A stretch of 64,000 nucleotides of DNA from Neobacillus sp. DY30 (GCF_030123065.1 NZ_CP126093.1:5772001-5836000); one strand, 5' to 3'; numbered from the stretch's first letter, positions 43,502 through 52,639 are shown. A program made the numbers and translations. Notes: generated by a model not told the origin, from the sequence alone.

Positions 43502-44797
43502 TTAAAGTGGTGCACTTTTATAATAAATATTTAAGAAAATGTTTTTTTCATTGTCCCAGTTGTATTTTTGACTGGCTTTAATTGACTTTATCTTCATCTC
43601 TTCATACTCTTTATGATTTTCTAATAACCAATTCGCCCCATTGGCTATTGAAATAGGATCATGTGAATCAACCGTTACTCCTGTTTCATCCCCCTCAACC
43701 ACTCTTTGAATCTCTGGAAAACTACAGGCTACCACAGGCACGCCAGCCATCATGTATTCAAACAGCTTGTTTGAGGAAGCTGAGTAGTGGTTGAAACAAA
43801 CATTATTTAGCACCTGAAATCCTATATAACCATTTCTCGTGTATTTTGGCAGGTCACCTACAGGTACCTTCGGATGGAATTTCACCTTATCCTCAAGCCC
43901 CATCTCCTTGACCATATTTTGTAATTCTTTTTTAATTTTCCCTTCACCAATTAGGACCAAAACTCCCTCTTTAAAATAAGGGACTGCCTTTATTAATTTA
44001 TCTAAACCGCGGCCTGTTTGAATTCCACCTTGGTATAAAAGAATCTTTTCATTTCTCGGAATGTTTAAGATCTCATGTAAATCGACTTTTTCTTGATGAT
44101 TTACTGTTTGTTGTTTGAATGGATAGTTGTGCACAACATGCGGATAAAAACCATATAAGTCTTCGTTGTATTTTGCTCTTGTATTATTTTCAACGATCAT
44201 TTCGTCAATTTTCTTTATTAAAAATGCTTCCAGCTTCCCATGGATTGGACTATTATATCCCGTACGACTGGTTTGAACTTCATGGGAATCGTAAATTAGT
44301 TTTTTCGGCTTTAAGCGCCACTTTGCACTAATATAGCCTTGAGGCAGGGTATTTAAATCATTAGAATGATAAATATCATAATTGCCTGAATACCCTTTTA
44401 GGATCATTCTTAGGATCAAGCTGCCACGGACCCATACTACATTTAATTTTGTTTTCAATAAAAAGAATACCAAAAAAGTCAATGGGATAATTACCAGTGG
44501 CACTAAATAGGCCAAAACTGCCCATAAAATCACGCCAAAAGTTCCAAACAATTTATTCTGTTTGGAGAAACGGTAAGCCTTTTGCAATAGTTCAAGTAAA
44601 ACAGGATATCTTCTAAGTCGATATACTTTAAATCGTTCATTTCTTTGTTCTAACATTGGCAGGTTCGGATCTTTTGGATCATGTATACAAATAAGGTCAA
44701 CATCATAACCAGCCTCTGATAAAGCTGTACACTCTCTTAACACCCTGGCATCATTTGTGAAATGATTCCATACAAACATCCCTACTCTTTTAGACAT
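43502..44797 (-). CDS. Glycosyltransferase family 4 with membrane-associated hairpin
   Basis: 431 residues. GT-B fold: FVWNHFTNDARVLRECTALSEAGYDV at the start, LYQGGIQTGRGLDKLIKA and SSNKLFEYMMAGVPVVACSFPEI in the donor half. Between residues 80 and 125 it has a long hydrophobic stretch (LFGTFGVILWAVLAYLVPLVII and more) that probably dips into the membrane, consistent with a lipid-linked acceptor. AAAGGAGG precedes ATG. Second gene of the operon. Sugar unknown. Confidence 0.87.
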   Translation of the reverse strand: MSKRVGMFVWNHFTNDARVLRECTALSEAGYDVDLICIHDPKDPNLPMLEQRNERFKVYRLRRYPVLLELLQKAYRFSKQNKLFGTFGVILWAVLAYLVPLVIIPLTFLVFFLLKTKLNVVWVRGSLILRMILKGYSGNYDIYHSNDLNTLPQGYISAKWRLKPKKLIYDSHEVQTSRTGYNSPIHGKLEAFLIKKIDEMIVENNTRAKYNEDLYGFYPHVVHNYPFKQQTVNHQEKVDLHEILNIPRNEKILLYQGGIQTGRGLDKLIKAVPYFKEGVLVLIGEGKIKKELQNMVKEMGLEDKVKFHPKVPVGDLPKYTRNGYIGFQVLNNVCFNHYSASSNKLFEYMMAGVPVVACSFPEIQRVVEGDETGVTVDSHDPISIANGANWLLENHKEYEEMKIKSIKASQKYNWDNEKNIFLNIYYKSAPL

Positions 44798-44820
44798 CGT
44801 AATCCTCCTTTCTTGTATTT

Positions 44821-46008
44821 CTAATTCATATACTCAACCAATTTCTTAATATTCGCTTCCCAGTTAAAATCCCTAAGTATTACTTTATGCTCTCGTTGAG
44901 ACATCTCTTCCCTCAGCTTTTTATCGTCTAATAATTTCTTAATAAGAGACACCATTTCCTGAGGATCATCCGAATTACTTGCAATCCCTACCCGCTCTTT
45001 TTCTACTATTTCCTTGGCGTATCCATCGATGACACCAACTATTGGTACTCCACAGGTCATATAATCAATAATTTTTCCTGGAAGGACTGTTTTAAAAACT
45101 TCCTTATCTTTTAGAGTAACCAAACCCAAGTCATGCTCCGTTATAATCTTAAAGCATTCTTTGCGCGTCAACGGTTTAATGATGGTTACATTTTTGTATT
45201 GTTTAATAGAGTTAAAAAGTTCATTTTTATTTACACCGTAGCCAATGATTGTCAAATTGATTCCCTGATTTTCTAGGAGGGGGACCAAGTTATTAATTAG
45301 CTCTGTGTTTTGAGCCAACCCTAAATTCCCTGCATAAATAATTCTAGGTATTTTGTTTTCTTTCTTATCATTAGAAGCAATCTCTTCTCTGACTGCTCCA
45401 TTTGGAATAAATAATATTTTCGACTTTGGTATATTAGCCTTTTTCTGAATATACTCTTCAAAACCCAAGCTGTTAATGATAATTTTATCTGATTTTTTAT
45501 AAAGGATTTTCTCCAGAACGCCAAAGAAGTTTAGTATAAAGGGATAGTTAAATACCCCAACGCCCTTTAAGGATTCAGGCCATAAATCCCTTATATCTAA
45601 GATAAAGTTACATTTGTATCTATATTTTGCGAATAAACCAACGAAACCAGTAAATATCGGCGGTGAGGTAACAAAGATATAATCATACTGTTGCTTATCT
45701 TTAACAATGAGGAAAAGAAATTTCAAGGCTACCTCTAAATAGTAAAATAAGCGGTTTAGAATACTGTTTGAATATTTTCTGTTGTTAATTTTGATTCTAA
45801 CAATGTTATCTTTTTCACAATTTAAGGACTCCTCATCCCAGAAATCTGCATTCTCATATATTTTCTTATTAGGATAAGAGGGTTCCGAAGTGAAGATCCT
45901 CACATCGAAATTTTCCTGTTTCAGTTGCATAAATAGGTGTTTAATGCGGTTCGCATGACTCCCTATTTCTGGATAAAAATGCTGTGATATGATCAATACT
46001 CGCTTCAC
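44821..46008 (-). CDS. Glycosyltransferase family 4 (WbuB-like)
   Basis: 395 residues: MKRVLIISQHFYPEIGSHANRIKHLFMQL at the start, FVTSPPIFTGFVGLFAK, LDIRDLWPESLKGVGV in the middle (the DxWP motif of WbuB-type enzymes), and YAGNLGLAQNTELINN in the donor half. A hydrophobic stretch around 85-110 may contact the membrane. First gene of the second operon; GTG start with GGTGG upstream. WbuB-like enzymes transfer N-acetyl-fucosamine or ManNAc-type sugars, so a role near the start of the repeat is plausible but unproven. Confidence 0.86.
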   Translation of the reverse strand: MKRVLIISQHFYPEIGSHANRIKHLFMQLKQENFDVRIFTSEPSYPNKKIYENADFWDEESLNCEKDNIVRIKINNRKYSNSILNRLFYYLEVALKFLFLIVKDKQQYDYIFVTSPPIFTGFVGLFAKYRYKCNFILDIRDLWPESLKGVGVFNYPFILNFFGVLEKILYKKSDKIIINSLGFEEYIQKKANIPKSKILFIPNGAVREEIASNDKKENKIPRIIYAGNLGLAQNTELINNLVPLLENQGINLTIIGYGVNKNELFNSIKQYKNVTIIKPLTRKECFKIITEHDLGLVTLKDKEVFKTVLPGKIIDYMTCGVPIVGVIDGYAKEIVEKERVGIASNSDDPQEMVSLIKKLLDDKKLREEMSQREHKVILRDFNWEANIKKLVEYMN

Positions 46009-46089
46009 TAACAGGTTACCACCTTTTACATATCATAATCGCTTTGCTTGTCACATTTTGTAAGTTAATGTAAAATTATCCTTTTTATC

Positions 46090-46118
46090 ATACTACAGCC
46101 TTGAAGTAAATTAAACAA
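46090..46118 (-). promoter_or_regulatory. Possible promoter just before the second operon
   Basis: On the minus strand TTGTTT and TAGTAT are 17 bases apart, 80-110 bp before the first GT4 start and downstream of the terminator at 46174. If real, it would bypass that terminator. Weak match. Confidence 0.3.
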
Positions 46119-46173
46119 GATCAATGGGCTGAAAGTGTATAGTTCAAACTATTTCGTTTTACAAAATAACTTA

Positions 46174-46235
46174 GTAAAAAAATAAATACCTAATAGAATT
46201 TACTAGGTTATGACACCTACTCACATTAGATATTT
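46174..46235 (-). terminator. Attenuator-like terminator in the leader of the second operon
   Basis: AAATATCTAATG (46224-46235 on the minus strand) pairs with CTATTAGGTATTT (46184-46196) across a 27-base loop, then TATTTTTTTAC. The arm sequence is the same as in the terminator before epsC (13788-13854). Since the gene upstream already has its own terminator at 46424, this one must act on a transcript beginning within the 464-bp gap. Confidence 0.65.
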
Positions 46236-46293
46236 TTCTATAATTTTATCGGTTTTAGCAGTTTCCTGACACCATAAAACTGATATAAATGGA

Positions 46294-46333
46294 TTGTCGA
46301 AACATTTAATCATTCATACAATAATCGACAAAA
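46294..46333. promoter_or_regulatory. Inverted pair of 0A-box-like sites upstream of the second operon
   Basis: TTGTCGAAAC (46294-46303) and TCGACAAAA (46325-46333) are opposite-facing near-matches to TTTGTCGAA, flanked by GGAT and ATCC so that they also form an imperfect inverted repeat. They lie upstream of the leader terminator. Spo0A is the obvious candidate in a Bacillus, but this is inference from a short motif. Confidence 0.4.
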
Positions 46334-46423
46334 TCCTAATAAGTTTATCACTTTTACTATTTGTGGTAAAGGCAAGATATTTGTTAAGAGACATAACAGC
46401 TTCTTAACTAGTTTTATTTTTTA

Positions 46424-46465
46424 TAAAAAAAAGGTGGAAAAGAGCGTTACTCCTCTTCCACCTTT
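46424..46465 (-). terminator. Terminator of the Ig-repeat surface protein gene
   Basis: AAAGGTGGAAGAG and CTCTTTTCCACCTTT pair eight bases after the stop and are followed by eight T on the minus strand. Confidence 0.9.
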
Positions 46466-46472
46466 ACATAAA

Positions 46473-49400
46473 TTATTGATTATAGATAAAGTTATATCCT
46501 CCACTAATTCTTTGATAAGTAATCTTGCCTGGTGATAATTTACTATATGCAATATACCAGTCACCCTTTACTAACACAGCTTGCACATCACGGCCTTCAA
46601 TTTGAAATAAACCTTTTCCTTTATCTGTGTATGGAATATTTAGAGCCTTTAAAGCATTCCAATTCACATATGCTCCATTATTAATCCTATAACCGCCTTG
46701 GGCAAAATCATTTCCATTTAATTGCACTTTTATAGGAGGCGTGATGATAAAGTTATATCCTCCACTAATTCTTTCATATCTAATCCCTGATGATAGATAA
46801 CTATATGGGATATACCAGTCTCCGTTTACCGAAACAGCCTGCACATTACGACCTTCAATAGCAAATAAACCTTTCCCTTTATCTGTAAATGGTGTATTTA
46901 GAATCTTCAAAGCATTCCAATTGACATAGGTACCATTATTAAACCTGTATCCGCCTTGTATAAAATCATTTCCATTCAACTGTACTCTAACAGGAGTTGT
47001 GTAGATAAAGTTATATCCACCGCTAAATCTTTCGTAAATGATTTTCCCTGGTGATAAGAGACTGTAAGGGATATACCAGTCTTTGTTTATTAACACAGCT
47101 TGCACATTGCGACCTTCAATTACAAATAAGCCATTCCCTTTATCTGTGTATGGAATGTTTAGAATTTTTAAGGCGTTCCAATTCACATGGGTCCCATTTT
47201 TATAGATATAACCACCTTGAGAGAAATCATTTCCATTTAATCGTACTTTTACAGGAGTAGTGTAGATAAAGTTATATCCACCACTAATTCTTTCGTAGAT
47301 GAGTCTCCCAGGTGATAATTCGTGCCAAGCGATATACCAATCTCCGTTAATTGATAATGCTTGAACGGTACGACCTTCAATTTCGAATACTCCATTACCT
47401 TTATTACTGTGTAGAATTTTTAATGCATCTAACGCCTTCCAATTTAAATGCGTATGGGAATTGGCAATATAACCTTCGGCAAAATCTACTCCATTTAGTT
47501 GTATTTTACGTGCTTGGTAACTTAGTGCTGTTTCTACCTCTGTGGTACTTTCATTTCCCGCCTCATCTTTAGCTATTACAGCGATAGTAGTACCTGAAGC
47601 TTGTGCTGCTATCGTAATACTAAACTTGCCTTCAGCATCCGCTTTACCGCTGCCGATTACTGTATCACCAATCTTTACTGTTACTTCTGCGTTTCCTTCT
47701 GTTATTCCATTTACTGAAGTTGTTTTGTCGGTAATGGCATCCACTATTGGAGCTGCTGGAGGTGTCTTATCAACCACCGTTACCGTTGTTACTTCACTAA
47801 CATTATCACCAGCATCTTTCGCCGAAACCGTAATCACTGTTCCAGCAGCTTGAACTGGTATGGCTATTGTAAAGTTCCCGCTTTCATCTGCTGTTCCTGA
47901 GTAGGTTTCTGAACCAATTGACACTGTAACACTTGCTCCGGCTTCTGTGGTTCCTGACACTGCTGTTGATTGGTCATTTACCTCCGTTACCACTGGGTTG
48001 GCTGGTGCTGTTTTATCTACCACGGTTACCCTTGTTTCCTCACTGACATTATCGGACGCGTCTTTTGCCGAAACTGTAATGACTGTTCCTTCACTTTGAA
48101 CCGGTATTGCTATTGTAAAGTTCCCGCTCTCATCTGCTGTTCCTGTGTATATCTCTGAACCTATTGATACTGTCACACTTGCTCCAGCCTCCGTCGTACC
48201 AGACACTTCTGTCGATTGATCACTTACCTCCGCTACTACAGGGTTCACTGGTGGTGTAGAATCTGCATTAGGGTCGCGGACTACGAATGATACATCATTA
48301 AAAAATGCTACAGACTGATTTCCTGACAAGTCTAACGCGTTAATAAAATCGATCGTAATAACTTCCCCGTCAGGAACATCTGTTGGAACAGTGATGGTAC
48401 CTATCCATTTCTGCAGGTTATTATCGTATGTTAAATTGATACTTTCATTTCCATTATAGTAGGCTGTTACATTTGCTACACCTGACTCTGCATCTTCAAC
48501 CATTGCAAATATGGTGACCTGTTCACCAATATTCACCTCTGTTTTATCGAGTTCAACAGCTGAAATGACTGGTCCAGTATAATCGCCTTCCAAATTAACA
48601 ACCGTAAAGCCGCCTTCTGCATCTCCAAAATTAAAATTAAATGATGGATCATAGGCAGCAACACTAACTTGATAGAAGCCTGGTGCCGTGGTTTCTTGTA
48701 CCACAAAACTTCCAGTCCATTGATCATTCTCTTCATTGTAATTCATTTCAACAAACTGAGATCCCTCTTGGCTGTAGAAAGTAGCAAATACCGAATCTAC
48801 TGCTACATTGTCCGTAACGTTAGCTGTAACAGTAACCGTTTCGCCTACTTTAACTTCTCCCTGTGTCACTTGAACATTTGAAATGACTGGAGCATCAAAG
48901 TCACCGTCATTGTTGATGACATCAAAGGCTGCAGGGTGTTCTTTATACCCGCTGTTTCCTGCTTTATCAGTCGAATGGATGACCACATTCCACACTCCTG
49001 ATTGGAAACCGGATTCGATGTTTAAGTCAGCCACCCATTCTCCCGTGTTTGGATCCAATGTCATGTGACGAAGATAAATATCATTCGGATGGTCAATATG
49101 TGAGAATTCCGCATAGACCGACCTTACACCCGATTTGTCATCACTGACTGGAACTGAAACCCTCACACTCTCTCCTGGAGCGGCTGTTTTTGGTGAAATG
49201 ACTGGCGTACCAATCGCTGGGCTTGTATAGTCACTAAGAGGATTGGTTAATACTAATTTCTCCTCTAGCGTTACCCAATCAAAGTTTCCAGCTTTGTCAA
49301 ACATATCGATATCGATATACCATGAACCCGGCTGATCGCTTTCGCTAAAAATATGGCTGCCTACCCACTCACCTGTAGCTTCATCTAATGTTAGAGGTAC

Positions 49401-50054
49401 ATAATGATACCCCGTGCTATCAGCTGTGTATATAGCAGCAAATACGGATGCTACTCCGTTCGCATCATTCACTTTTGTACGAATGGTAACCTCTTCATTT
49501 ACACCTACTGCTAGAGGTGTGATCGTTCTAGACTCTAACGTTGGTGCTTCAGCGTCCCCGCCATTTGGGTTCACTACTTGAACTTCAATCGGTTCCGCTG
49601 GCAGTGCATACGTGTAATTACCTGCTGCGTCGAATAAATCAAAATCTATTATCCAGGTACCTTCTAAGTCTAACTCCGTGATCGTATATGTACCTTTCCA
49701 TTCCCCTGTAGCTGTATCAAGTTCCAGTGGAAGGACTTTGTACCCAGTTCCATTTGGTAGATTTAAGTAGGCATCTACCGCTGCCACACCACTTAGATCA
49801 TCAGAAACCTGAGCCGTAATTGTAATTGTTTCTCCTACTGCCGCTGTAGTTGGATTGACCGTTGCACTTTCAAGAACGGGTCCGAATAAATCTTCTGCCA
49901 GCGCTCCAATAGAAGTAGAATCTACTGCAGCCTTTACTTGACTCTCTACTTTTATGGATTGCGGAATCACTGCTCCATTAGTCCCTGCCAAAGCACCTCC
50001 CGGAAGAGACAATGATAAGCACAAAACACTAATAACAATGGATTTTTTCCTCAA
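46473..50054 (-). CDS. Secreted 1193-residue surface protein with Ig-like and C-terminal wall-type repeats
   Basis: Signal peptide (residues 1-23, ending GGALAG). Residues 50-600 hold about five Ig-like repeats of 105-110 residues (DFDAPVISNVQVTQGEV-KVGETVTVTANVTD ... YQVSVAAYD). Residues 600-855 hold three near-identical 85-residue Ig-like repeats (TEAGASVTVSIGSE, DESGNFTIAIPVQ). Residues 860-1193 hold four and a half repeats of about 80 residues (KVRLNGNDFSQGGYI, NWNALKILN, GLFVIEGRNVQAV, DWYIPYSLLSPGK, YERISGGYNFIY). No LPXTG motif, so attachment is probably through the last repeats. TTG start, GGGAGGG six bases upstream. Likely a matrix or adhesin protein. DNA of the middle repeats is nearly identical, inviting recombination. 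Confidence 0.82.
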   Translation of the reverse strand: MRKKSIVISVLCLSLSLPGGALAGTNGAVIPQSIKVESQVKAAVDSTSIGALAEDLFGPVLESATVNPTTAAVGETITITAQVSDDLSGVAAVDAYLNLPNGTGYKVLPLELDTATGEWKGTYTITELDLEGTWIIDFDLFDAAGNYTYALPAEPIEVQVVNPNGGDAEAPTLESRTITPLAVGVNEEVTIRTKVNDANGVASVFAAIYTADSTGYHYVPLTLDEATGEWVGSHIFSESDQPGSWYIDIDMFDKAGNFDWVTLEEKLVLTNPLSDYTSPAIGTPVISPKTAAPGESVRVSVPVSDDKSGVRSVYAEFSHIDHPNDIYLRHMTLDPNTGEWVADLNIESGFQSGVWNVVIHSTDKAGNSGYKEHPAAFDVINNDGDFDAPVISNVQVTQGEVKVGETVTVTANVTDNVAVDSVFATFYSQEGSQFVEMNYNEENDQWTGSFVVQETTAPGFYQVSVAAYDPSFNFNFGDAEGGFTVVNLEGDYTGPVISAVELDKTEVNIGEQVTIFAMVEDAESGVANVTAYYNGNESINLTYDNNLQKWIGTITVPTDVPDGEVITIDFINALDLSGNQSVAFFNDVSFVVRDPNADSTPPVNPVVAEVSDQSTEVSGTTEAGASVTVSIGSEIYTGTADESGNFTIAIPVQSEGTVITVSAKDASDNVSEETRVTVVDKTAPANPVVTEVNDQSTAVSGTTEAGASVTVSIGSETYSGTADESGNFTIAIPVQAAGTVITVSAKDAGDNVSEVTTVTVVDKTPPAAPIVDAITDKTTSVNGITEGNAEVTVKIGDTVIGSGKADAEGKFSITIAAQASGTTIAVIAKDEAGNESTTEVETALSYQARKIQLNGVDFAEGYIANSHTHLNWKALDALKILHSNKGNGVFEIEGRTVQALSINGDWYIAWHELSPGRLIYERISGGYNFIYTTPVKVRLNGNDFSQGGYIYKNGTHVNWNALKILNIPYTDKGNGLFVIEGRNVQAVLINKDWYIPYSLLSPGKIIYERFSGGYNFIYTTPVRVQLNGNDFIQGGYRFNNGTYVNWNALKILNTPFTDKGKGLFAIEGRNVQAVSVNGDWYIPYSYLSSGIRYERISGGYNFIITPPIKVQLNGNDFAQGGYRINNGAYVNWNALKALNIPYTDKGKGLFQIEGRDVQAVLVKGDWYIAYSKLSPGKITYQRISGGYNFIYNQ

Positions 50055-50088
50055 ACATAACCCTCCCTATTATTAATTCTCTACTCAA
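50029..50088 (-). CDS. Possible 19-codon leader peptide overlapping the surface-protein start
   Basis: TTG at 50088 with a very strong GGAGGAGG five bases upstream opens a 19-codon frame (MSRELIIGRVMFEEKIHCY) that runs across the ribosome site and start of the large gene and stops 26 bases inside it. Could couple translation or be fortuitous. Confidence 0.3.
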   Translation of the reverse strand: MSRELIIGRVMFEEKIHCY

Positions 50089-50120
50089 AAATACCTCCTC
50101 CTTCGCTACTATGTATAGGA

Positions 50121-50211
50121 ATTATATCCTATTTTAGAACCCATGAATATACTATTGACATAATATTACATATATTTTGAATATAATAAATATTGCAACA
50201 ACAGTCGACAA
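50121..50211 (-). promoter_or_regulatory. -10 and 0A-like box upstream of the surface-protein gene
   Basis: GGATATAAT on the minus strand (-10 at 50121-50126) is 70 bp before the start codon; the -35 is poor. TTTGTCGAC (50203-50211, minus strand) matches the 0A-box core and lies about 85 bp upstream of the -10. Confidence 0.38.
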
Positions 50212-50215
50212 ACCC

Positions 50216-50259
50216 AAATAAAAAAGGCTGCCTCTCATACGATGTCGAGAGAGCAAACC
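50216..50259 (-). terminator. Terminator of the 175-residue lipo- or exported protein gene
   Basis: GGTTTGCTCTC and GAGAGGCAGCC pair with two mismatches, followed by TTTTTTATTT on the minus strand, ten bases after the stop. Confidence 0.7.
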
Positions 50260-50268
50260 TACTAAGCT

Positions 50269-50796
50269 CTAGGACAGTTTTTTCAATTCAGCAACCACTT
50301 TTTCAATACGTTTTTCTTTTTGAATTCGATACAATTCAACATATTCATCCGAGATATTATTGGTTAGATTCTTTGAAATAACCTCTTTTTGCATATTGGA
50401 AATGATACTATCGATCTGAGTCTTTGTACTTTCTTCATAATCATTATAAATAGCAAGATACTTACCTTCTAATCTTGTAACATCCTGATTTCTTTCTTTC
50501 TTCGCATTAAACTCTTTTTCCGCCTGTTTGATAAGTTCCACAAGCCTTTTATCAGCTAATTGATTCACTTTTTCCCATTGCGGATTATACATTCTCTTAA
50601 CCTCTTGAATGGTTTCTTCTTGTTTATTAGTCTGTGAATCTGAGAGATTTGTTTTATTTACCACCTGTTCTACTGCGACATTCTGACCAGAAGAATCTAC
50701 CGCTTTTTGGTCTTTTTTATCATGATTCACAACCAGTAATAGACTCGTTCCAGCTACAACTACGGCAAGCGCAGATCCAACCCAGTATTTTTTCAT
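50269..50796 (-). CDS. Exported helical protein of unknown function
   Basis: About 175 residues from ATG at 50796 (GGAG eight bases upstream; a GTG sits three codons earlier). One N-terminal hydrophobic segment (WVGSALAVVVAGTSLLLVV) without a lipobox, so a membrane anchor or signal. The rest is polar, then two long charged helices (VNQLADKRLVELIKQAEKEFNAKKERN). No known domain. It lies between two wall-related genes and may be a wall or spore-type exported protein. Function unknown. Confidence 0.65.
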   Translation of the reverse strand: MKKYWVGSALAVVVAGTSLLLVVNHDKKDQKAVDSSGQNVAVEQVVNKTNLSDSQTNKQEETIQEVKRMYNPQWEKVNQLADKRLVELIKQAEKEFNAKKERNQDVTRLEGKYLAIYNDYEESTKTQIDSIISNMQKEVISKNLTNNISDEYVELYRIQKEKRIEKVVAELKKLS

Positions 50797-51113
50797 TTTT
50801 TTCACTCCACTGTATGTATTTATAACGTTCTTTTTTAGGATTTGCGACTAGAAGCTTTGGAAAGTAGGAAAAATTGATGGTAGATATGTGTATCTAAGGT
50901 ACTATGCAAGTTAAATTTTCCCAATCATAATCTGAAAGCACACTTATTATATAGTAATTTTAACCCATTTTAGAACTACTTTATGCCTAGCCGCAACGAT
51001 TTTCGTCCTTCAAAAAATGACCATTTTCTTCTTTTACCTATACTTTCGTCATCTTTTTGCTAGAATTGGTCACTCTTTGCAATTTTATGTACTTCATTAG
51101 AGGAAATTCATGG

Positions 51114-51119
51114 TAGAAT
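51114..51119 (+). promoter_or_regulatory. Possible extended -10 of the LysM endopeptidase gene
   Basis: TGGTAGAAT 38 bp before the start codon; no good -35 at the standard distance. The 360-bp gap between 50796 and 51157 shows nothing else. Confidence 0.35.
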
Positions 51120-51156
51120 ATGTTTAAAATACCAGAATAATAGAGGTGATTCGTGG

Positions 51157-52392
51157 ATGAAGAAATTAATGGTTCGCGCAGTTTCGACTGCTGCCTTTCT
51201 TTCGACGGTTTATGCAGGGTCGGCGTATGCCAGTACCCATACTGTTGAAAAAGGAGATTCCCTATGGGAAATAGCAAAAAAATATCAAACTACTGTTTCA
51301 GAATTAAAAAGCTTGAATAACTTAACATCTGATTTTCTTCAGGTGAATCAAACATTGAAGGTTTCAGCTGTTCCAGAAATTAAGAAAACAACAGCAGCTA
51401 GTACTAGTACATCATCACCTTCTACTAGTAATTATGTTGTTAAGAGCGGTGATTACCTTGGCAAAATCGCTGGGCAATTTAACACGACGGTTCAAGAGTT
51501 GAAGTCACTTAATAGTTTGAAATCTGATATGATTTATGTTGGACAAACACTTAAGGTCTCAGGAAAGGTTGAGACAGCGCCTCCCGTTGCCGTTACACCG
51601 CCGCCAGCAGCCGTTTCATCCACTGCGGTTTACACGGTTGTAAGTGGGGATACCTTGAGTAAAATCGGTGTACAGTATAAAATGACTGTTCAAGAATTAA
51701 AACAGCTAAATGGCTTAAAGTCCGATATGATTTATGTAGGCCAGAAATTGAAGGTTTCGGGAAAGGCAAGTGTAACCACTCCGCCTCCAGCCCCTGCAAC
51801 ACCACCCGTTACGGCTCCTGTAACAACTCCTGTTGGACCTGCGAAAACGACTGAATACACAGTTAAAAGCGGCGATACATTAGGTGGTATTTCATCTAGT
51901 TATAAAATGACTGTCCAGGAATTAAGGAATCTTAACGGATTGAAATCCGATATGATTTACGTGGGGCAAAAACTGAAGGTTAGCGGTTCTGCACCGGAGG
52001 TAAAACCGACTGCAGCACCGAGCACTGCGTTCCAGACGGAACTTATTACTGTTGCAAAAAGCTTAATCGGTGTCCCTTACGTGTGGGCAGGCAGCTCCTT
52101 ATCTGGCTTTGACTGCAGCGGCTTCATTTATTATGCTGCCAATCAAGCCGGCTACAAAATCGGGCGCTATTCAGCAGAAGGCTACTATAGCCGTACCTAC
52201 TACGTTGATCAGCCACAACCGGGTGATTTAGTCTTTTTTGAAAATACATATAAAAAAGGAATCTCTCATCTAGGTATTTATCTTGGCAATAACGAGTTCA
52301 TCCATGCCGATGCAACGAAGGGTGTTACCATCTCAAACCTGTCCAACTCTTATTACAAAGCACACTTTGATGGGTTTAAGCGATTTTATTAA
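51157..52392 (+). CDS. LysM-NlpC/P60 peptidoglycan endopeptidase (LytE/LytF/CwlS-like)
   Basis: 411 residues. A signal peptide ends near AYAS. Four LysM domains follow at about 27-70, 90-133, 153-197 and 230-273, each with [16 protein letters not shown]-type starts and [17 protein letters not shown]-type ends, joined by Pro/Thr linkers. The C-terminal NlpC/P60 domain has the catalytic Cys in [15 protein letters not shown], His in ISHLGIYLG and a third residue in FIHADATKG. It cuts D-gamma-Glu-mDAP stem-peptide bonds, as LytE and LytF do. GAGGTG precedes ATG. The neighbouring repeats have similar DNA. Confidence 0.94.
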   Translation: MKKLMVRAVSTAAFLSTVYAGSAYASTHTVEKGDSLWEIAKKYQTTVSELKSLNNLTSDFLQVNQTLKVSAVPEIKKTTAASTSTSSPSTSNYVVKSGDYLGKIAGQFNTTVQELKSLNSLKSDMIYVGQTLKVSGKVETAPPVAVTPPPAAVSSTAVYTVVSGDTLSKIGVQYKMTVQELKQLNGLKSDMIYVGQKLKVSGKASVTTPPPAPATPPVTAPVTTPVGPAKTTEYTVKSGDTLGGISSSYKMTVQELRNLNGLKSDMIYVGQKLKVSGSAPEVKPTAAPSTAFQTELITVAKSLIGVPYVWAGSSLSGFDCSGFIYYAANQAGYKIGRYSAEGYYSRTYYVDQPQPGDLVFFENTYKKGISHLGIYLGNNEFIHADATKGVTISNLSNSYYKAHFDGFKRFY

Positions 52393-52407
52393 TTCAACGA
52401 TTTCATG

Positions 52408-52434
52408 AAAGCCAGACATTTTGTCTGGCTTTTT
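52408..52434 (+). terminator. Terminator of the LysM endopeptidase gene
   Basis: AAAGCCAGACA-TTT-TGTCTGGCTTT followed by T-run. The T-run ends 32 bp before the first GCAGRTA array, the same distance as seen for the arrays further on. Confidence 0.92.
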
Positions 52435-52465
52435 AGTATTGAGTTTTGGGGATTGAATTTGTTAG

Positions 52466-52555
52466 GCAGATAAACAAGGCTTATAGGCAGGTAAAATGGA
52501 ATCTATGCAGGTAAGCCGGCAATATCCGCAGGTAGAGTATTCATTTTGGCAGGTA
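52466..52555 (+). repeat. GCAGRTA array 1
   Basis: Five heptamers GCAGATA/GCAGGTA begin at 52466, 52487, 52507, 52528 and 52549: spacing 21, 20, 21, 21. The spaces are not conserved as a block, but are the same as in array 2 in many places. Non-coding: no ORF crosses it with a start. Confidence 0.9.
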
Positions 52556-52639
52556 GGTAATTAAAATGTACACTGGAATTTAGAATTTAAACTTATTATC
52601 GAGCTCAAAACCCAAATATAGAAATTAAATCATCTATAG

